Part shown: one piece after another, positions 55,201-58,930 of the stretch
Position numbering within the stretch: position 1 is the first letter of the stretch
Layout: every line of letters begins with the position of its first letter
NCBI GenBank assembly: GCA_039619475.1
Contig: CM077115.1
Location: 308,402,734 to 308,466,733, forward strand
From: Icerya purchasi
Taxonomy: Eukaryota > Arthropoda > Insecta > Hemiptera > Monophlebidae
Length of the DNA stretch: 64,000 bases
Reading direction: 5' to 3'
Program-made: the position numbers and the translations under genes
The notes under the pieces: model-generated
What the model saw: the letters and a program-made list of their open reading frames with translations, nothing else
What the model was told of the DNA's origin: nothing
The model's database searches: none

Positions 55201-56586
55201 ATGCTACGCTGGAAGATCTTATATCACATAATTAAGATGTTGATAATTTGTTGACACCTTTTATATAAAAACATGTATTTTCCCGAAAAAATAAAAGAAA
55301 AGAAGAAAATAACTACTTAATTGAACGGACTCTTCTAGTCAATCCGATAGTTACACACCATTTGCGAGTAATTTTCATGATTCCTTCTAACTCCCTCTTT
55401 CACAACAATGTCGATTTTCTAAAACAAATTATCCTAAAGAACACCAATATTCAACAATCAATGTCAATCCACCCGGGTCCTCATATACTCCGAAGATAGA
55501 TCTGTCACTCACTCACTTGGATAAATTCCAATCTAACCCTCTCATCTATAATCTTCAACAACCTCCTTACCAAATATCCAAATTTTGTTAAAATATACAC
55601 TGACGGCTCCAAATCAAGCGAAGCAGGATGTTCGATTACCATTTCCACTATCTCCACATTTCACAATCCTCTCAACCGAACTTTACGTTCTCAAATTAGC
55701 CACAAACTACTCTCTATGGATCTCTCATCAAACAATATTCTAATTCTAACAGACTCATTGTCCGCACTCCTCAAAATCCAAAACTATCGTAAAAAGAAAC
55801 ATCCCATTTCCCAAGAAATAGAAAGTACCCTCTCATTTTCTCACAAAGAAATCATCTTCTGCTGGATACCATCCTATTGCAACATTCGTCAAAATGAGAA
55901 AGCAGACGAAATAGCAAAACTGTCCTTGACCATCTCTCCAATTCCAAACGTTCCGATTCCTCTTTCAGACCTGAAAATATCCAGTAAATCCTTCGTACAT
56001 AAATTCTTCAAACAATACTGGGATCAGATTCGAGACACAAACCAACTAAAGACCATAAAAACGGCCGTAGATATTTGGCGAACTTCTTATCAAGAATCTA
56101 GAAAAATACTATTCAGACTAAGAACAGGTCACTCAGCTCTCACACACGGTTATATACTAAACAAACAGCCTCGACCTATATGTGAATCCTGCACAGTGCC
56201 CATCTTCATCAAACACATACTAATCGATTGTCCAAAATTCCAAGCCCAAAGAAACCTACACATCTAAAACGAATCTCTTGAATCCCTACTATCAGATAAT
56301 GATATCAAAACTCTTAAGCTCTTCTCTTTCGTGCAAACTACCAGTCTCTACTCTCAAATCTAAATCCTAACAGTACTCACGCTTCTAGCCACAAGGCTGT
56401 ACATGGCGTAATCATAATTAAATAATAGTAATAATAAAAAAAAAATACTCGCTAAAATTTTTATTATTTGAAAACGGACTTACTTCAATAGCCCATTATA
56501 GCATAACCGCCATATTTTCATCGGTTCAATTAATTCCGCTAATGTATCGTTGGTTTTCCATTCACCACTGGCCGTATATTTTTCGT
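1596..56586 (-). CDS. Putative phosphoenolpyruvate synthase-like gene, 16 exons, both ends missing
   Basis: This is a spliced host gene read on the minus strand. The 16 exons (56484-56586, 49381-49470, 46888-47076, 45911-46020, 34892-35027, 34619-34802, 32508-32659, 31141-31383, 26260-26407, 23097-23181, 22736-22854, 22481-22531, 17298-17401, 10409-10565, 3334-3501, 1596-1730) total 2174 bases, and the phase joins without a stop at every junction. Domain order is a family-specific N-terminal region (exons 1-5), then the ATP-grasp PEP/pyruvate-binding domain (exons 6-13), then the start of the linker (exons 14-16). Bacterial PEP synthase converts ATP, pyruvate and water to PEP, AMP and phosphate. 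Rifampicin phosphotransferases share this fold, and the reaction in insects is not established. The start codon and the C-terminal phosphohistidine domain lie outside the window. Introns range from 89 bp to 10.9 kb and hold most of the transposons listed below. The family call is from motifs recognised by eye, with no database search. Confidence 0.88.
3334..3501 (-). CDS. Exon 15 of the PEP synthase-like gene
   Basis: The acceptor is GTATTTAG and the donor GTAAGT, with 56 codons in phase 0 at both edges. It reads TLLLNVKEEIPFEQRIVDMT, ACGRFITDDKMYEIARKK and ends NELYTSLA. A charged 'IVDM..CGRFIT....YEIA' helix pair fits the poorly conserved linker between the ATP-grasp and mobile domains of the arthropod proteins. 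Confidence 0.75.
3720..4560. promoter_or_regulatory. CpG-rich stretch inside an intron
   Basis: This block is visibly richer in G+C and CpG than the surrounding AT-rich DNA (for example TTCGCGGGGGAAATCGCGG at about 3857-3875). It carries no convincing coding frame. It could be a promoter, an alternative first exon or part of an unrecognised mobile element. Confidence 0.3.
5666..7315 (+). mobile_element. Tc1-like element, 1.65 kb, nested in piggyBac
   Basis: The inverted ends begin CAGTGAGTTCCAAAAATATT and extend more than 50 bases (right end 7254-7315). A TA target duplication flanks it (5664-5665 and 7316-7317). It encodes a plus-strand Tc1 transposase broken by frameshifts. It lies wholly inside the piggyBac derivative and is therefore the younger insertion. 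Confidence 0.88.
6061..7055 (+). pseudogene. Tc1-like transposase, frameshifted
   Basis: It starts MGRKSTSLEMRQLVIFNHSK. A frameshift near 6135 leads to the helix-turn-helix SKSTVYDIIYRFKKQDRI and the GRPPKK hook. The three catalytic acidic positions can be seen in separate frames: FTDEFK (about 6521), YQDNDRKHKS (about 6798) and PIENLWYYLE (about 6903). Several frame changes between them mean the protein is dead. The tail ERLREAWERIPSYY is typical of Tc1. Confidence 0.85.
7318..7541 (-). pseudogene. piggyBac-like transposase C-terminus
   Basis: About 73 residues end at a TAA stop. The tail YRSYCSYKKRRMSKMIYD, then FKKSICGEHSTHVCVTC, matches the cysteine/histidine-rich C-terminal finger of piggyBac-type (DDE_Tnp_1_7) transposases, with one or more cysteines lost. 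The catalytic aspartates are absent. The Tc1-like element inserted immediately after the stop codon, so this frame itself was not cut. Confidence 0.7.
8090..8190. repeat. TA/CA-rich microsatellite and T tract
   Basis: Interrupted (TA)n with ATACAT units runs about 90 bases and ends in a run of about 18 T. It could mark the tail of a minus-strand retroposon, but no body was recognised. Confidence 0.8.
8870..9150 (-). mobile_element. SINE family 1, 5'-truncated copy
   Basis: It shares its body with the copy at 38545-38920: the stretches CTGATTAGTAATCGTTTGAT and GACCTAGCGCGCATATGAT, then GTACGTGGTGG and TTGCC-TTGCCTTCC. An ATC trinucleotide run at the low-coordinate end looks like a simple-repeat 3' tail. 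The tRNA-like head is missing. Confidence 0.7.
9151..10300. other. Intron, pyrimidine-rich stretch, unassigned
   Basis: T- and TTC-rich on the plus strand from about 9645. This is the composition of the plus-strand LINE fragments elsewhere in the window, but no RT or RNase H motif was recognised here. Confidence 0.3.
10409..10565 (-). CDS. Exon 14: GEIMTGANSPLG segment
   Basis: It reads EIMTGANSPLGMSFVEAII, EESSTYSSSHPSCAYTRKLL and ATIQFKSAVNLLN before GTAAGT. 'GE.MPGA.SPLG' follows the ATP-grasp domain in PEP synthases and rifampicin phosphotransferases; here the proline is threonine. The acceptor is TTTGAAG. The phase fits exon 13 exactly. Confidence 0.9.
11345..12300 (-). pseudogene. Jockey-like LINE reverse transcriptase fragment
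   Basis: On the minus strand LQIAKMFELLHYKRIYEPL then SIDQHGLVEGRSVTRLI match RT blocks before the catalytic centre. Further along, broken by stops, are KKAFEKVDH and CADDAKLFKEIKSIEDALLL, where the usual F/YADD box appears as CADD. Several stops and frame changes show it is dead. Both ends are lost. Confidence 0.75.
12301..15440. other. Intron 13 interior, no recognisable gene
   Basis: AT-rich sequence with short T and A runs. A block at about 14480-15030 has more balanced composition and may be an unknown repeat. No exon or transposase motif was recognised. Confidence 0.3.
15455..15685 (+). mobile_element. SINE family 2, diverged copy
   Basis: It begins with a box-A-like GTGGTAGCTCGGTAATTAAG and carries the body motif GCTGGGTGAAGGTAAAAATGG, also found at about 62620. 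It ends TTAGTGCATTATAAAAAGCTT, parallel to the copy at 62478-62765 (TTAAGTGTATTATGAAAATC). It is more diverged than that copy. Confidence 0.6.
15978..16270. mobile_element. hAT-type MITE, 293 bp, perfect 8 bp target duplication
   Basis: Flanked by identical CAAGCACC at 15970-15977 and 16271-16278. The inverted ends are CAAGGGCGTCGCCAG on the left and CATGGGCGTCACCAG when the right end is read inward. There are G runs just inside one end. There is no coding capacity. An 8 bp duplication and short imperfect inverted ends fit the hAT superfamily. Confidence 0.85.
17298..17401 (-). CDS. Exon 13: RPITT motif and linker
   Basis: The acceptor is TTTTTTACAG. It reads CRPITTIFSWTDFEILHELD then TAYTENDIITFHNA, and ends with GG before GTACGA. 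'Q.RPIT' closes the ATP-grasp domain throughout the family, and 'TENDIIT..N.GE' leads into the next motif. The terminal GG joins the first G of exon 14 to give the invariant glycine. Confidence 0.9.
17613..17643. repeat. T homopolymer tract
   Basis: About 25 consecutive T. On the plus strand this would be the poly-A tail of a minus-strand retroposon, but no body was recognised beside it. Confidence 0.75.
17858..18263 (+). other. Unrecognised open frames with CxxC motif
   Basis: An open frame at 17875-18126 contains YEVCFKCKICTRTIYGTEEE then HDRILHNKWTNLNGIRWFIE, a zinc-ribbon-like CxxC with a charged helix. Past a stop, another frame reads GKIISWKSPIYYYNELYEML. Codon content looks protein-like, but the family was not recognised. 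It may be a remnant of a transposon or integrated virus gene. It lies in intron 12, opposite in strand to the host gene. Confidence 0.3.
18385..19228 (+). mobile_element. Composite hairpin plus Helitron-like element, copy A
   Basis: First comes an inverted repeat of about 430 bp (18385-18813) with arms of about 180 bp. A ~415 bp tail follows, ending in GAATACCTCCTCCTTTTTTG and AAGTCGGTTAAAAA. That end, read inward (AACCGACTTCAAAAAAGGAG), resembles a non-autonomous Helitron-like sequence common in insect genomes, recalled from memory. The same arrangement recurs inverted at 54067-54884. It has no coding capacity. Confidence 0.7.
19754..20443. mobile_element. hAT-like non-autonomous element, 690 bp
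   Basis: The ends are CAGGCCTGGATTTA and, read inward from the right, CAAGCCCGGATTAA. The flanking 8-mers are ACAATGTA (19746-19753) and ATAATGTA (20444-20451), a 7 of 8 match. GC-rich G/C runs sit just inside both ends (GGGGCCC and GGGCCC). No transposase is retained. Confidence 0.75.
20506..21190 (+). other. Unrecognised protein-like remnant
   Basis: Two overlapping frames look like one frameshifted protein. The first reads GTFLLRDYISSYRTADDLRE, STLTEMNTEVREEKLKASLA and REFCQQCCKM. The shifted frame continues RIECGCDFCTLNYALARNIY and FKITRKCSIFGIHDELSKVP. The cysteine pattern and charged composition suggest a real protein once. I do not recognise the family. Confidence 0.3.
21191..22480. 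other. Intron 12 start, nothing firm
   Basis: Contains A tracts near 21258-21290 and 21412-21438. A minus-strand open frame at 22033-22227 (KDWQVCVRYERESGISSAAD) has no recognised match. Confidence 0.3.
22481..22531 (-). CDS. Exon 12: very short exon before the LQ-RPIT motif
   Basis: The 51-base exon reads NEHTGCSINTLVYYNLQ, ending just before a GTTGAA donor. It supplies the 'YYNLQ' that must precede RPIT in exon 13. A shorter form (22481-22518, acceptor ATACAG) is in phase only if exon 11 uses its GTGTAA donor. The longer form uses the strong GTAAGT donor but a poor acceptor (CAGTAG). The coding content is well supported; the left splice edge is not. Confidence 0.6.
22736..22854 (-). CDS. 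Exon 11: ATP-grasp domain, 'DIEWA' motif
   Basis: The exon reads GRLSEITEYDNLLHRLCSF, SENLETILDYS and LDIEWAITG up to a perfect GTAAGT donor. 'DIEWA' is the catalytic strand of PEP synthase and PPDK. The acceptor is AAG after ACCTAC, which is less usual but keeps phase with exon 10. An alternative donor two bases upstream (GTGTAA) would shift the join to exon 12. Confidence 0.87.
23097..23181 (-). CDS. Exon 10 of the PEP synthase-like gene
   Basis: The acceptor is TTTGCAG and the donor GTATGT. It reads EVVSGHSIPNTVYYDRGEKL then LTKMKTMD, the 'VVSG...P' strand that follows LGE in relatives (usually LGESVVSG). The frame enters at phase 0 and leaves with one base. Confidence 0.86.
23300..24680 (+). 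pseudogene. LINE RNase H fragment, plus strand
   Basis: Near 24160-24320 the frame reads FSRVFHLSSFCTIFTAKLMT, ILCSIAYILSRRSFSNN and LIICDSIGAPRAIFSFYSHS, corresponding to the 'AE..AI.......I.SDS..AL.A' part of non-LTR RNase H. About 100 bases on, NAMADFFAPAAASS matches 'GNE.AD.LA.AAA'. The first acidic residue of the pair is lost (AKL for AEL) and frames shift. The upstream part (23300-24100) has the same pyrimidine-rich style but no clear motif. Confidence 0.6.
24681..26110. other. Intron 9 interior, unassigned
   Basis: AT-rich sequence with no recognised exon, transposon end or long open frame. Confidence 0.3.
26202..26237. repeat. (ATT/AAT)n microsatellite beside exon 9
   Basis: About twelve AAT units, read as ATT in the gene's direction. 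The run starts 23 bases into the intron from the exon 9 donor. Confidence 0.9.
26260..26407 (-). CDS. Exon 9: ATP-grasp domain, 'VQEMV' strand
   Basis: After TCTCTAG it completes the Arg of 'YRRR', then reads EHGIDILSEMGVIVQEMV, QPEISGVLFTREPLTGDERY and ITLSYCFDLGE. 'MGVIVQ.MV....SGVLFTR.P..G' is a core motif. The usual 'YGLGE' appears as 'FDLGE', a change at a normally conserved position. The donor is GTACTG in phase 0. An (ATT)n repeat lies 23 bases into the intron. Confidence 0.92.
27330..27530 (-). mobile_element. SINE family 1, degenerate copy
   Basis: It shares GTTTGCCATTGCCTTCCATA, TTAGCAATTATTT and TAATAATTTCTGTCGTCGCC with the copy at 38545-38920. The tRNA-like end is heavily mutated. 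Confidence 0.55.
27770..30070 (-). pseudogene. Decayed hAT-type transposase (ZMYM1-like)
   Basis: Minus-strand fragments run in family order: LICQQVYYIVFSPSNNEEEN near 29870, HNDGNFRVLLHF near 29300, MEDVSAQTLATTI (about 29000), IDKFIRQGFDGAAVLSG (about 28920), then WSTYCIGIIKRAINFIRQFS (about 28780). 'DVS.QTLA..I' and 'G.DGA..MSG' are typical of the DUF4371/hAT transposases often annotated as zinc finger MYM-type 1-like. Frameshifts separate all blocks. A G-run near 30021-30032 may mark the 5' end. Confidence 0.65.
31141..31383 (-). CDS. Exon 8: ATP-grasp core
   Basis: This is the strongest single exon. The acceptor is CTTTTAG, then LKDLWLSCTISETLKSEISK, YAVRSSGILEDGANFSFAG, TFLNVNGVENILNAVKQCWA and SLYSFQSVTYRR. 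The 'AVRSS...ED..N.SFAGQ..T.LNV' block and the 'CWASL.S..AV.YR' block are diagnostic for PEP synthase/PPDK N-terminal domains. The arginine of VRSS contacts ATP in the family. The donor is GTATTA. Confidence 0.94.
32508..32659 (-). CDS. Exon 7: ATP-grasp domain, 'P-GFCIT' motif
   Basis: The exon runs from ATTGCAG to GTAGGT. It reads NVVIPFGFCITVHAMNSH, then a helical stretch ending MRFLDQ. 'V.P.GF..T..A' directly follows GGK in PEP synthases and PPDK, where it forms part of the ATP site. It starts in phase 0 and leaves with two bases. Confidence 0.88.
33480..34600 (-). pseudogene. LINE 3' region with RNase H, minus strand
   Basis: Frame one reads VSNICTDGSKGPGGVGASFI (about 34390-34330), the first aspartate block of RNase H. 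A second frame reads MLCVPGHASIEVNKLVNSLA (about 34070), the 'W.PGH.GI.GNE.AD.LA' block, with its last acidic residue changed. It sits in intron 6 and starts about 30 bases past the weak exon 6 donor. Confidence 0.75.
34619..34802 (-). CDS. Exon 6: start of the ATP-grasp domain
   Basis: The acceptor is GTTACAG. Sixty-one codons end in VGLVGGKASSLAKM and KKHKLIE. 'VGGK.SSLA.M' is the nucleotide-binding loop opening the PPDK/PEP synthase N-terminal domain (usually GGKGASLA). The donor is GTTTGT, which is weak, but exon 7 continues in phase with the expected next motif. A LINE fragment begins within about 30 bases of this donor. Confidence 0.85.
34892..35027 (-). CDS. Exon 5 of the PEP synthase-like gene
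   Basis: The acceptor is ATTTTAG and the donor GTAAAT. The exon starts with two bases (giving Gly with exon 4) and encodes KDKNWKIHQSIELKDNN, then VNYIVNEQNAVGYYICYKR. The terminal 'VN....N...G.GY..YKR' matches the end of the N-terminal region just before the ATP-grasp domain. An intron of only 89 bp separates it from exon 6, and the phase-2 junction completes an Arg codon. Confidence 0.8.
35050..36470 (-). pseudogene. LINE reverse transcriptase fragment, minus strand
   Basis: At about 36061-35810 the minus strand reads DKLHFPAFRNRMTAINIPVQ, FPSLIINLMLNRSTLLSYVS and GRKGCLSLFQTLTLFN, matching the RT block 'L...GIP......I...L..R.......G..QG..LSP.LF' with the key residues eroded. It is part of the LINE pile in intron 4. 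Confidence 0.6.
36490..38545 (-). pseudogene. LINE with RT and RNase H, minus strand, poly-A tailed
   Basis: In minus-strand order: VDLSSVSDNNHLPTLFNKIC (about 38490), MLFFADDVLIYFSERNISLA (FADD box, about 38225), RSTPVPTMLAKSHTL (about 37770), KVLIISNSKSVLQTIT (about 37210) and LMWISGHLGIERNEIMDFLA (about 37070). These cover RT palm, thumb and RNase H. A T run at about 36491-36512 is the complement of its poly-A tail, so this is the 3' end. Many frameshifts. Confidence 0.82.
38545..38920 (-). mobile_element. SINE family 1, tRNA-derived, near-complete copy
   Basis: The tRNA-like head is at 38846-38920 on the minus strand: acceptor arms GTCGTCG and CGACGAC pair over 7 bp, box A region TAGCCTAGTTGCTAGAGCG, box B GGTTCGATCCC. 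No clean anticodon stem forms, so it is not a working tRNA. The body (shared with 8870-9150) runs to lower coordinates and ends in a TTCG/TTCA repeat near 38545-38560, a typical SINE tail. Confidence 0.82.
38940..40130 (+). pseudogene. LINE RT thumb and RNase H, plus strand
   Basis: RSILDDCFFIYRNFSRNLLA, FDRVQNTCLCLCLRTEKSTP and IPALDAESSILSLFIQRSYL (about 39020-39220) match the RT thumb. HVMVFTDGSKCSNGVCSAFF (about 39502) is the first RNase H block, with CAECTVIL nearby, and 'IPEYSGIEGNDSVDIPA' (about 39800) is the last. It lies opposite in strand to its neighbours, so it is an independent insertion. Confidence 0.8.
40140..43200 (-). pseudogene. LINE ORF1 with CCHC knuckles and downstream remains
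   Basis: At about 42778-42560 the minus strand reads VYSFCFGSHFSSKCTITQ, then FHCVPCDENHSAFNPSCPVL, a pair of gag-type zinc knuckles. The preceding frame ends YRVKVEPIICRSEFCRNYLR, the usual stretch before the knuckles. The region below (42.5-40.2 kb) keeps the same purine-rich plus strand but only short frames, and may be the endonuclease part. Confidence 0.65.
43215..43252. repeat. (TA)n microsatellite
   Basis: About 18 TA units between two LINE pieces. Confidence 0.95.
43330..45330 (-). pseudogene. LINE with RT and RNase H, minus strand, best preserved of the cluster
   Basis: In minus-strand order: VYRGLPQGSCLSPTLFTIYS then FPLLFADDILVYSTCDNLFA (about 45240-45110), KRLNLLKSLSLLRWGGGPF (about 44860-44790), IRSELDYCSFICSNSS (about 44770), LIFTTGSRSEDGVGGTF, FSAESIAILQVISF, IISDSKDVLQAL and WIPSHSGIDGNDAADYLARS (about 44250-43880). 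RT catalytic FADD and three RNase H blocks survive, while the first RNase H aspartate is changed (TTGS for TDGS). The 5' end is truncated. Confidence 0.87.
45340..45500. other. Possible hAT-like element end
   Basis: A T-rich stretch is followed by AGGCCCCTAAATAGCATTAG and CCCAGGGCCCCGC, the G/C-run style seen at the ends of the 690 bp element at 19754-20443. No partner end was identified. Confidence 0.25.
45911..46020 (-). CDS. Exon 4 of the PEP synthase-like gene
   Basis: The acceptor is GTTACAG and the donor GTAAGA. Entered with one base, it reads TTVGHMRKPTKHVILSNS and then a leucine/serine-rich stretch ending DVVHIT, and it leaves with a single G. 'GHMRKP' corresponds to the 'GYV..P.G' strand after the DG motif in relatives. 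The phase agrees with exon 3 and with exon 5, which lies 10.9 kb downstream. Confidence 0.75.
46738..46770. repeat. T homopolymer tract
   Basis: About 20 T in the 867 bp intron between exons 3 and 4. Confidence 0.8.
46888..47076 (-). CDS. Exon 3 of the PEP synthase-like gene
   Basis: The 189-base exon is bounded by CGGATAG and GTAAGT. It encodes YNGYDGSEQWGTLHG near its start and KRRNWGTTERN then VFMNDGAYLSVNS near its end. 'GYD..EQWG.LHG' and 'R..WG.......F..DG....V' are hallmarks of the region before the ATP-grasp domain in this family. One base at the start and two at the end keep phase with exons 2 and 4. Confidence 0.82.
47490..48290 (-). pseudogene. LINE reverse transcriptase fragment (R1/Jockey-type)
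   Basis: The minus strand reads AKSTLWNLFYSTEYYGIKNF then LISYADDLYFVFNVTKN (about 48090-47950), corresponding to 'GSVLGP.LWN..Y' and the YADD box. Further on, KLVCSVSLWVYGYAATIDIT and LNKQQRKFLLRISYLYRT (about 47660-47540) match the thumb. Frames shift between the two. Confidence 0.75.
48300..49370. other. Intron 2 interior, unassigned
   Basis: AT-rich, with a T run at about 48390-48406 and a TA/TG-rich palindromic microsatellite at 49077-49115. No gene or transposon motif recognised. Confidence 0.3.
49381..49470 (-). CDS. Exon 2 of the PEP synthase-like gene
   Basis: The acceptor is TTTACAG and the donor GTAAGC. The 90-base exon is open only in the frame that fits exon 1 (starts with one base, ends with two), giving WHPLSAPVFLKKSADPIFF followed by VRNGSLTERS. 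In this family a 'W-P-S-P-F' stretch follows the YNGLL motif, and this agrees loosely. The call rests on phase, splice sites and position between two well supported exons more than on residue identity. Confidence 0.55.
50568..53101 (+). mobile_element. pogo/Tigger-like DNA transposon, 2.53 kb
   Basis: The ends match as inverted repeats (GGAGAAAGTT then AAAACCGGG on the left; GGGGAAAGTG then AAAATCGGG read inward from the right) and are flanked by TA (50566-50567, 53102-53103). Further GGG-rich 'AAAACCGGG' motifs repeat inside both ends (about 50940-50995 and 52855-52915). It carries a plus-strand DDE_1-type transposase with stops and frameshifts. It lies in intron 1. Confidence 0.83.
51029..52785 (+). 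pseudogene. pogo/Tigger-like transposase with C-terminal Cys-rich domain
   Basis: The N-terminal block GKDWMCGFLQRHKNISLRNP comes first. Then the catalytic triad of the pogo group: IYNVDETGITTVP (about 51227), LLLDGHASH (about 51570) and HEMQPLDVS (about 51667). TCMSAAGNFMLPMFIFPRKR lies between. The tail has CIFCNELYFRSK and, in a shifted frame, RCVNCLCWAHEACSNA and FVCDFCQQ, a PHD-finger-like cysteine pattern. Stops and at least three frame changes make it inactive. Confidence 0.82.
53727..53750. repeat. Short perfect-stem hairpin
   Basis: GTACC-GAGC around a TTC loop (read GTACCTGAGCTTCGCTCGGT then AC), preceded by (TA)n. It resembles the terminal hairpin of Helitron-like elements and lies 320 bp from copy B of the composite, so it may mark the true end of that insertion. 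Confidence 0.5.
54067..54884 (-). mobile_element. Composite hairpin plus Helitron-like element, copy B
   Basis: An inverted copy of the element at 18385-19228. It starts AACCGACTTCAAAAAAGGAG, then a T tract, then a ~390 bp tail. The hairpin spans 54461-54884 with arms of about 180 bp that look near-identical, better preserved than in copy A. Copy A has about 9 extra bases (CTATATCTA) in the hairpin loop. Confidence 0.75.
55430..56450 (+). pseudogene. I-clade-like LINE 3' region with RNase H and zinc knuckle
   Basis: VKIYTDGSKSSEAGCSI (about 55589) opens the RNase H; ILILTDSLSALLKIQN, then IIFCWIPSYCNIRQNEKADE (about 55849) follow. A long frame ends with RLRTGHSALTHGYIL and CESCTVPIFIKHILIDCPKF, the C-terminal cysteine-histidine motif of I/Jockey-type LINEs. 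Most RNase H residues survive, although the usual glutamate block is not clear. The 3' end carries TAA/TAG-type repeats then A, as in I-like elements. It lies in intron 1 on the strand opposite to the gene. Confidence 0.82.
56484..56586 (-). CDS. Exon 1 of the PEP synthase-like gene (first visible)
   Basis: The exon starts after ATAG with two bases of a split codon and ends with AA before a perfect GTAAGT donor. It encodes EKYTASGEWK, then LAELIEPMKIWRLCYNGLL. The pattern 'EPMK-WRL-YNGLL' is typical of the N-terminal region of arthropod PEP synthase-like proteins, ahead of the ATP-grasp domain. The acceptor has a poor pyrimidine tract, so the 5' edge is less certain than the donor. Upstream exons, including the start codon, must lie beyond this point and were not found. 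Confidence 0.78.
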
Positions 56587-57284
56587 CTATTCATGCGTAC
56601 ATTTATGCATAAAACAAGTTCAATTACACATAATAATAATACAAATAGTACGCGGGATTAAATGTTATAGGTAGGTCATTGCTATTTATACCCCATTTCA
56701 AAAAAGTAATGTTAATTGATAATTCAAAAAATATGTATATTTTTATATAATTTTTTTAAATTTACGGTGTAGTATTTCTAAATATAAAGCTGTATTCGGT
56801 TTATTTCAGTTCTTTTGAAATATCCATATTTTTTGTTCAGATATTTTTTGTCTATACTGGCGTATAATTTAGAACTTTCACGTCAATTAACACACTGAAG
56901 CAAGTACAATAAATCATTTGCAACAATATACTTGGAATATTTTAAGTAAAATTGCAAAAAATACAATTTTAAGATTAGTTTTAAAAGAATTTTTTTTTCT
57001 TTTCTCTTCGCTCATTTGGAACTGATTAATGGAGTTACTGGATTTTTTTACCTTGACTATTGACTTGAACTAGAAGATTTGACCGTTCGAAAAATTTCGT
57101 ATTTTTTTCATTATCATCGAACAGCTACATGAAATAGTGGCAATGTATTTTCTCTTCTACATGCGAGAGTATTTTCATCTAGCCGCGATACGGATGCTTT
57201 TTGACTCTCTATTCTATTTTTTAAGCGACATATTTTACTTTTAGACCTTCATGTAATGTTTGGTTTGATATATATATTTATAAA

Positions 57285-58395
57285 CAGTAGACTCGCGATT
57301 ATCCGGATCGATTTTTCAAAAAAATAAATAAAAAAAGAAGAAAAAGCCAAAGCGCTTTTATAAAATTCACAGCTATTACGTATCTGAATATTTGTTTACA
57401 TTCGCTGCAAATGAAGATGCTGTGAAATTTTTAAAACTTGATTTCGCAAAGAGTTTGTGCCCGCAGTTGCGAACATTTGTCCGACAAACAGTTACCATGA
57501 AAAGCAATCCTTATTCTCGACAGTGCTCCAATCCGGCAACTGAGGAGTTACAAGATGGTGATATAAAGGCGCAATGTTTCTACCAGCAAACGTTACAACC
57601 GATGTTTGTCAACCTATGGATCAAGGGGAATCCTAGAGGCCTTAAAAAAAATATATCGACGCCGCCTTCTCATCAGACTAATATCAAGCGTTGAAAATGA
57701 TGAGGACTGTGTTAGGTTGCTTTAAAATCAGTTGATATGCTTGATGTTATCATTTGGGGTTATCTGGGGGATGGGAAGAGATTATTTCTACGGCATTATG
57801 GACAATACTGTTAGATCATAAAGTCAGTGATAAATGGGATGAAATTGACAAACAATGCGATTTGGACAGTTCAGAAGACAACGAGGAGCTCGATTCTCTA
57901 ATACAAAATATTCCAGGATGTGAAACGGGTAGTAATGTAAATGATGTTACAGAATGGATGGGCAGTGACGAGATCGACGAAACGGCAAATAAGGATATCA
58001 TGGTACTCAACGAGGATCCAGTTGAAGAAACTATGGATAACGAGCCCCTTCAAAGTGTTATACTACATGATAAAAGACTGAAGGCGATTGAAGTAGCGCT
58101 GAAGTACATTACTGAACAAGAAGAAGAACCATCGGCTGATATCACTTATTTACGCAAGTGGCGAGATATATCGGCAAGGAAGAGAATGCAGCGAAAGATA
58201 TCTCAACCACAAACTTCTTTAAAAACTAGTTAATGTACACCGCAAGATAATTTTTATGTTTACTTTTTTATAGGATAAGTTAATTTTCATTTTTTCATTT
58301 AATTTGCAGTATTTAACCTTTAATTCCGGCGTATCCGGATTTTTTGCTATCCGGACCGGCTGGCCGTACAATTAATACGGATAATCGTGAGTCAA

Positions 58396-58398
<3 letters not shown>
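57285..58398 (+). mobile_element. pogo/Tigger-type deletion derivative, 1.1 kb
   Basis: The inverted ends are CAGTAGACTCGCGATTATCC (left) and CAGTTGACTCACGATTATCC (right, read inward), differing at two positions. TA follows the right end; the left flank reads AA. It retains the acidic C-terminal tail of the transposase but no catalytic triad. Confidence 0.78.
57740..58233 (+). pseudogene. C-terminal tail of a Tigger/jerky-like transposase
   Basis: The frame reads WEEIISTALWTILLDHKVSD, an acidic stretch with DVTEWMGSDEIDE, then LKAIEVALKYITEQEEEPSA and DITYLRKWRDISARKRM. Acidic tails of this sort end many pogo-group transposases. An upstream frame (57392-57694) contains a fragment ending before a frameshift. 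Confidence 0.6.

Positions 58399-58400
<2 letters not shown>

Positions 58401-58439
<39 letters not shown>
58401..58439. repeat. (TA)n microsatellite
   Basis: About 18 TA units, starting right at the TA flank of the pogo derivative. Confidence 0.9.
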
Positions 58440-58440
<1 letters not shown>

Positions 58441-58468
58441 ATGGCGCTCCTACTAGCAAGCGTAATGC

Positions 58469-58930
58469 TCATATTTTTGTAAAAATGAGATGTTTGCTTT
58501 TACCTTCATTTATTGTCATTATGATTTTGTTCAGTGCAGTGTGTAGATCTTCAGTTGACTTTTCTCGACTCCCATGCGCTACAATGATTTCCCTATCATC
58601 GATAAGGTTGCTAGTGGCATCATTAGTTTCTAGTATATCATAAGTAAACACTAAATACAAAAGAGGATCAATTTCCTGGAAACGTAAATGCTTCAATTCT
58701 ATCTATGGCTGATTCTTTTCCGCGTATACTAAGACCCAAAAGTGTCTTTCTTCCAAATGAGATTTTATAAAATTGTTAACATTTTTGGCATTTGTAAAAT
58801 ATCCCCAAATGCCAAACTCTGTTAAATGCTTGTGTACATCAAGTTACTAACGTTTTCCTCGATAGTTCTTTCAAGATTCGTCCAGTTAGAAGTCATGAAC
58901 CGGTGTTTTGTTGTTGCTCAACTTTTTGTA
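58469..58930 (-). pseudogene. Jockey-like LINE reverse transcriptase fragment
   Basis: The minus strand reads DPLLYLVFTYDILETNDATS, then IIVAHGSREKSTEDLHTALN and GKSKHLIFTKI. This matches 'GPLLF...T.D.P.......FADDT....S........LQ.AL......K..H.IFT', with the catalytic box eroded to IDD. Confidence 0.75.
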
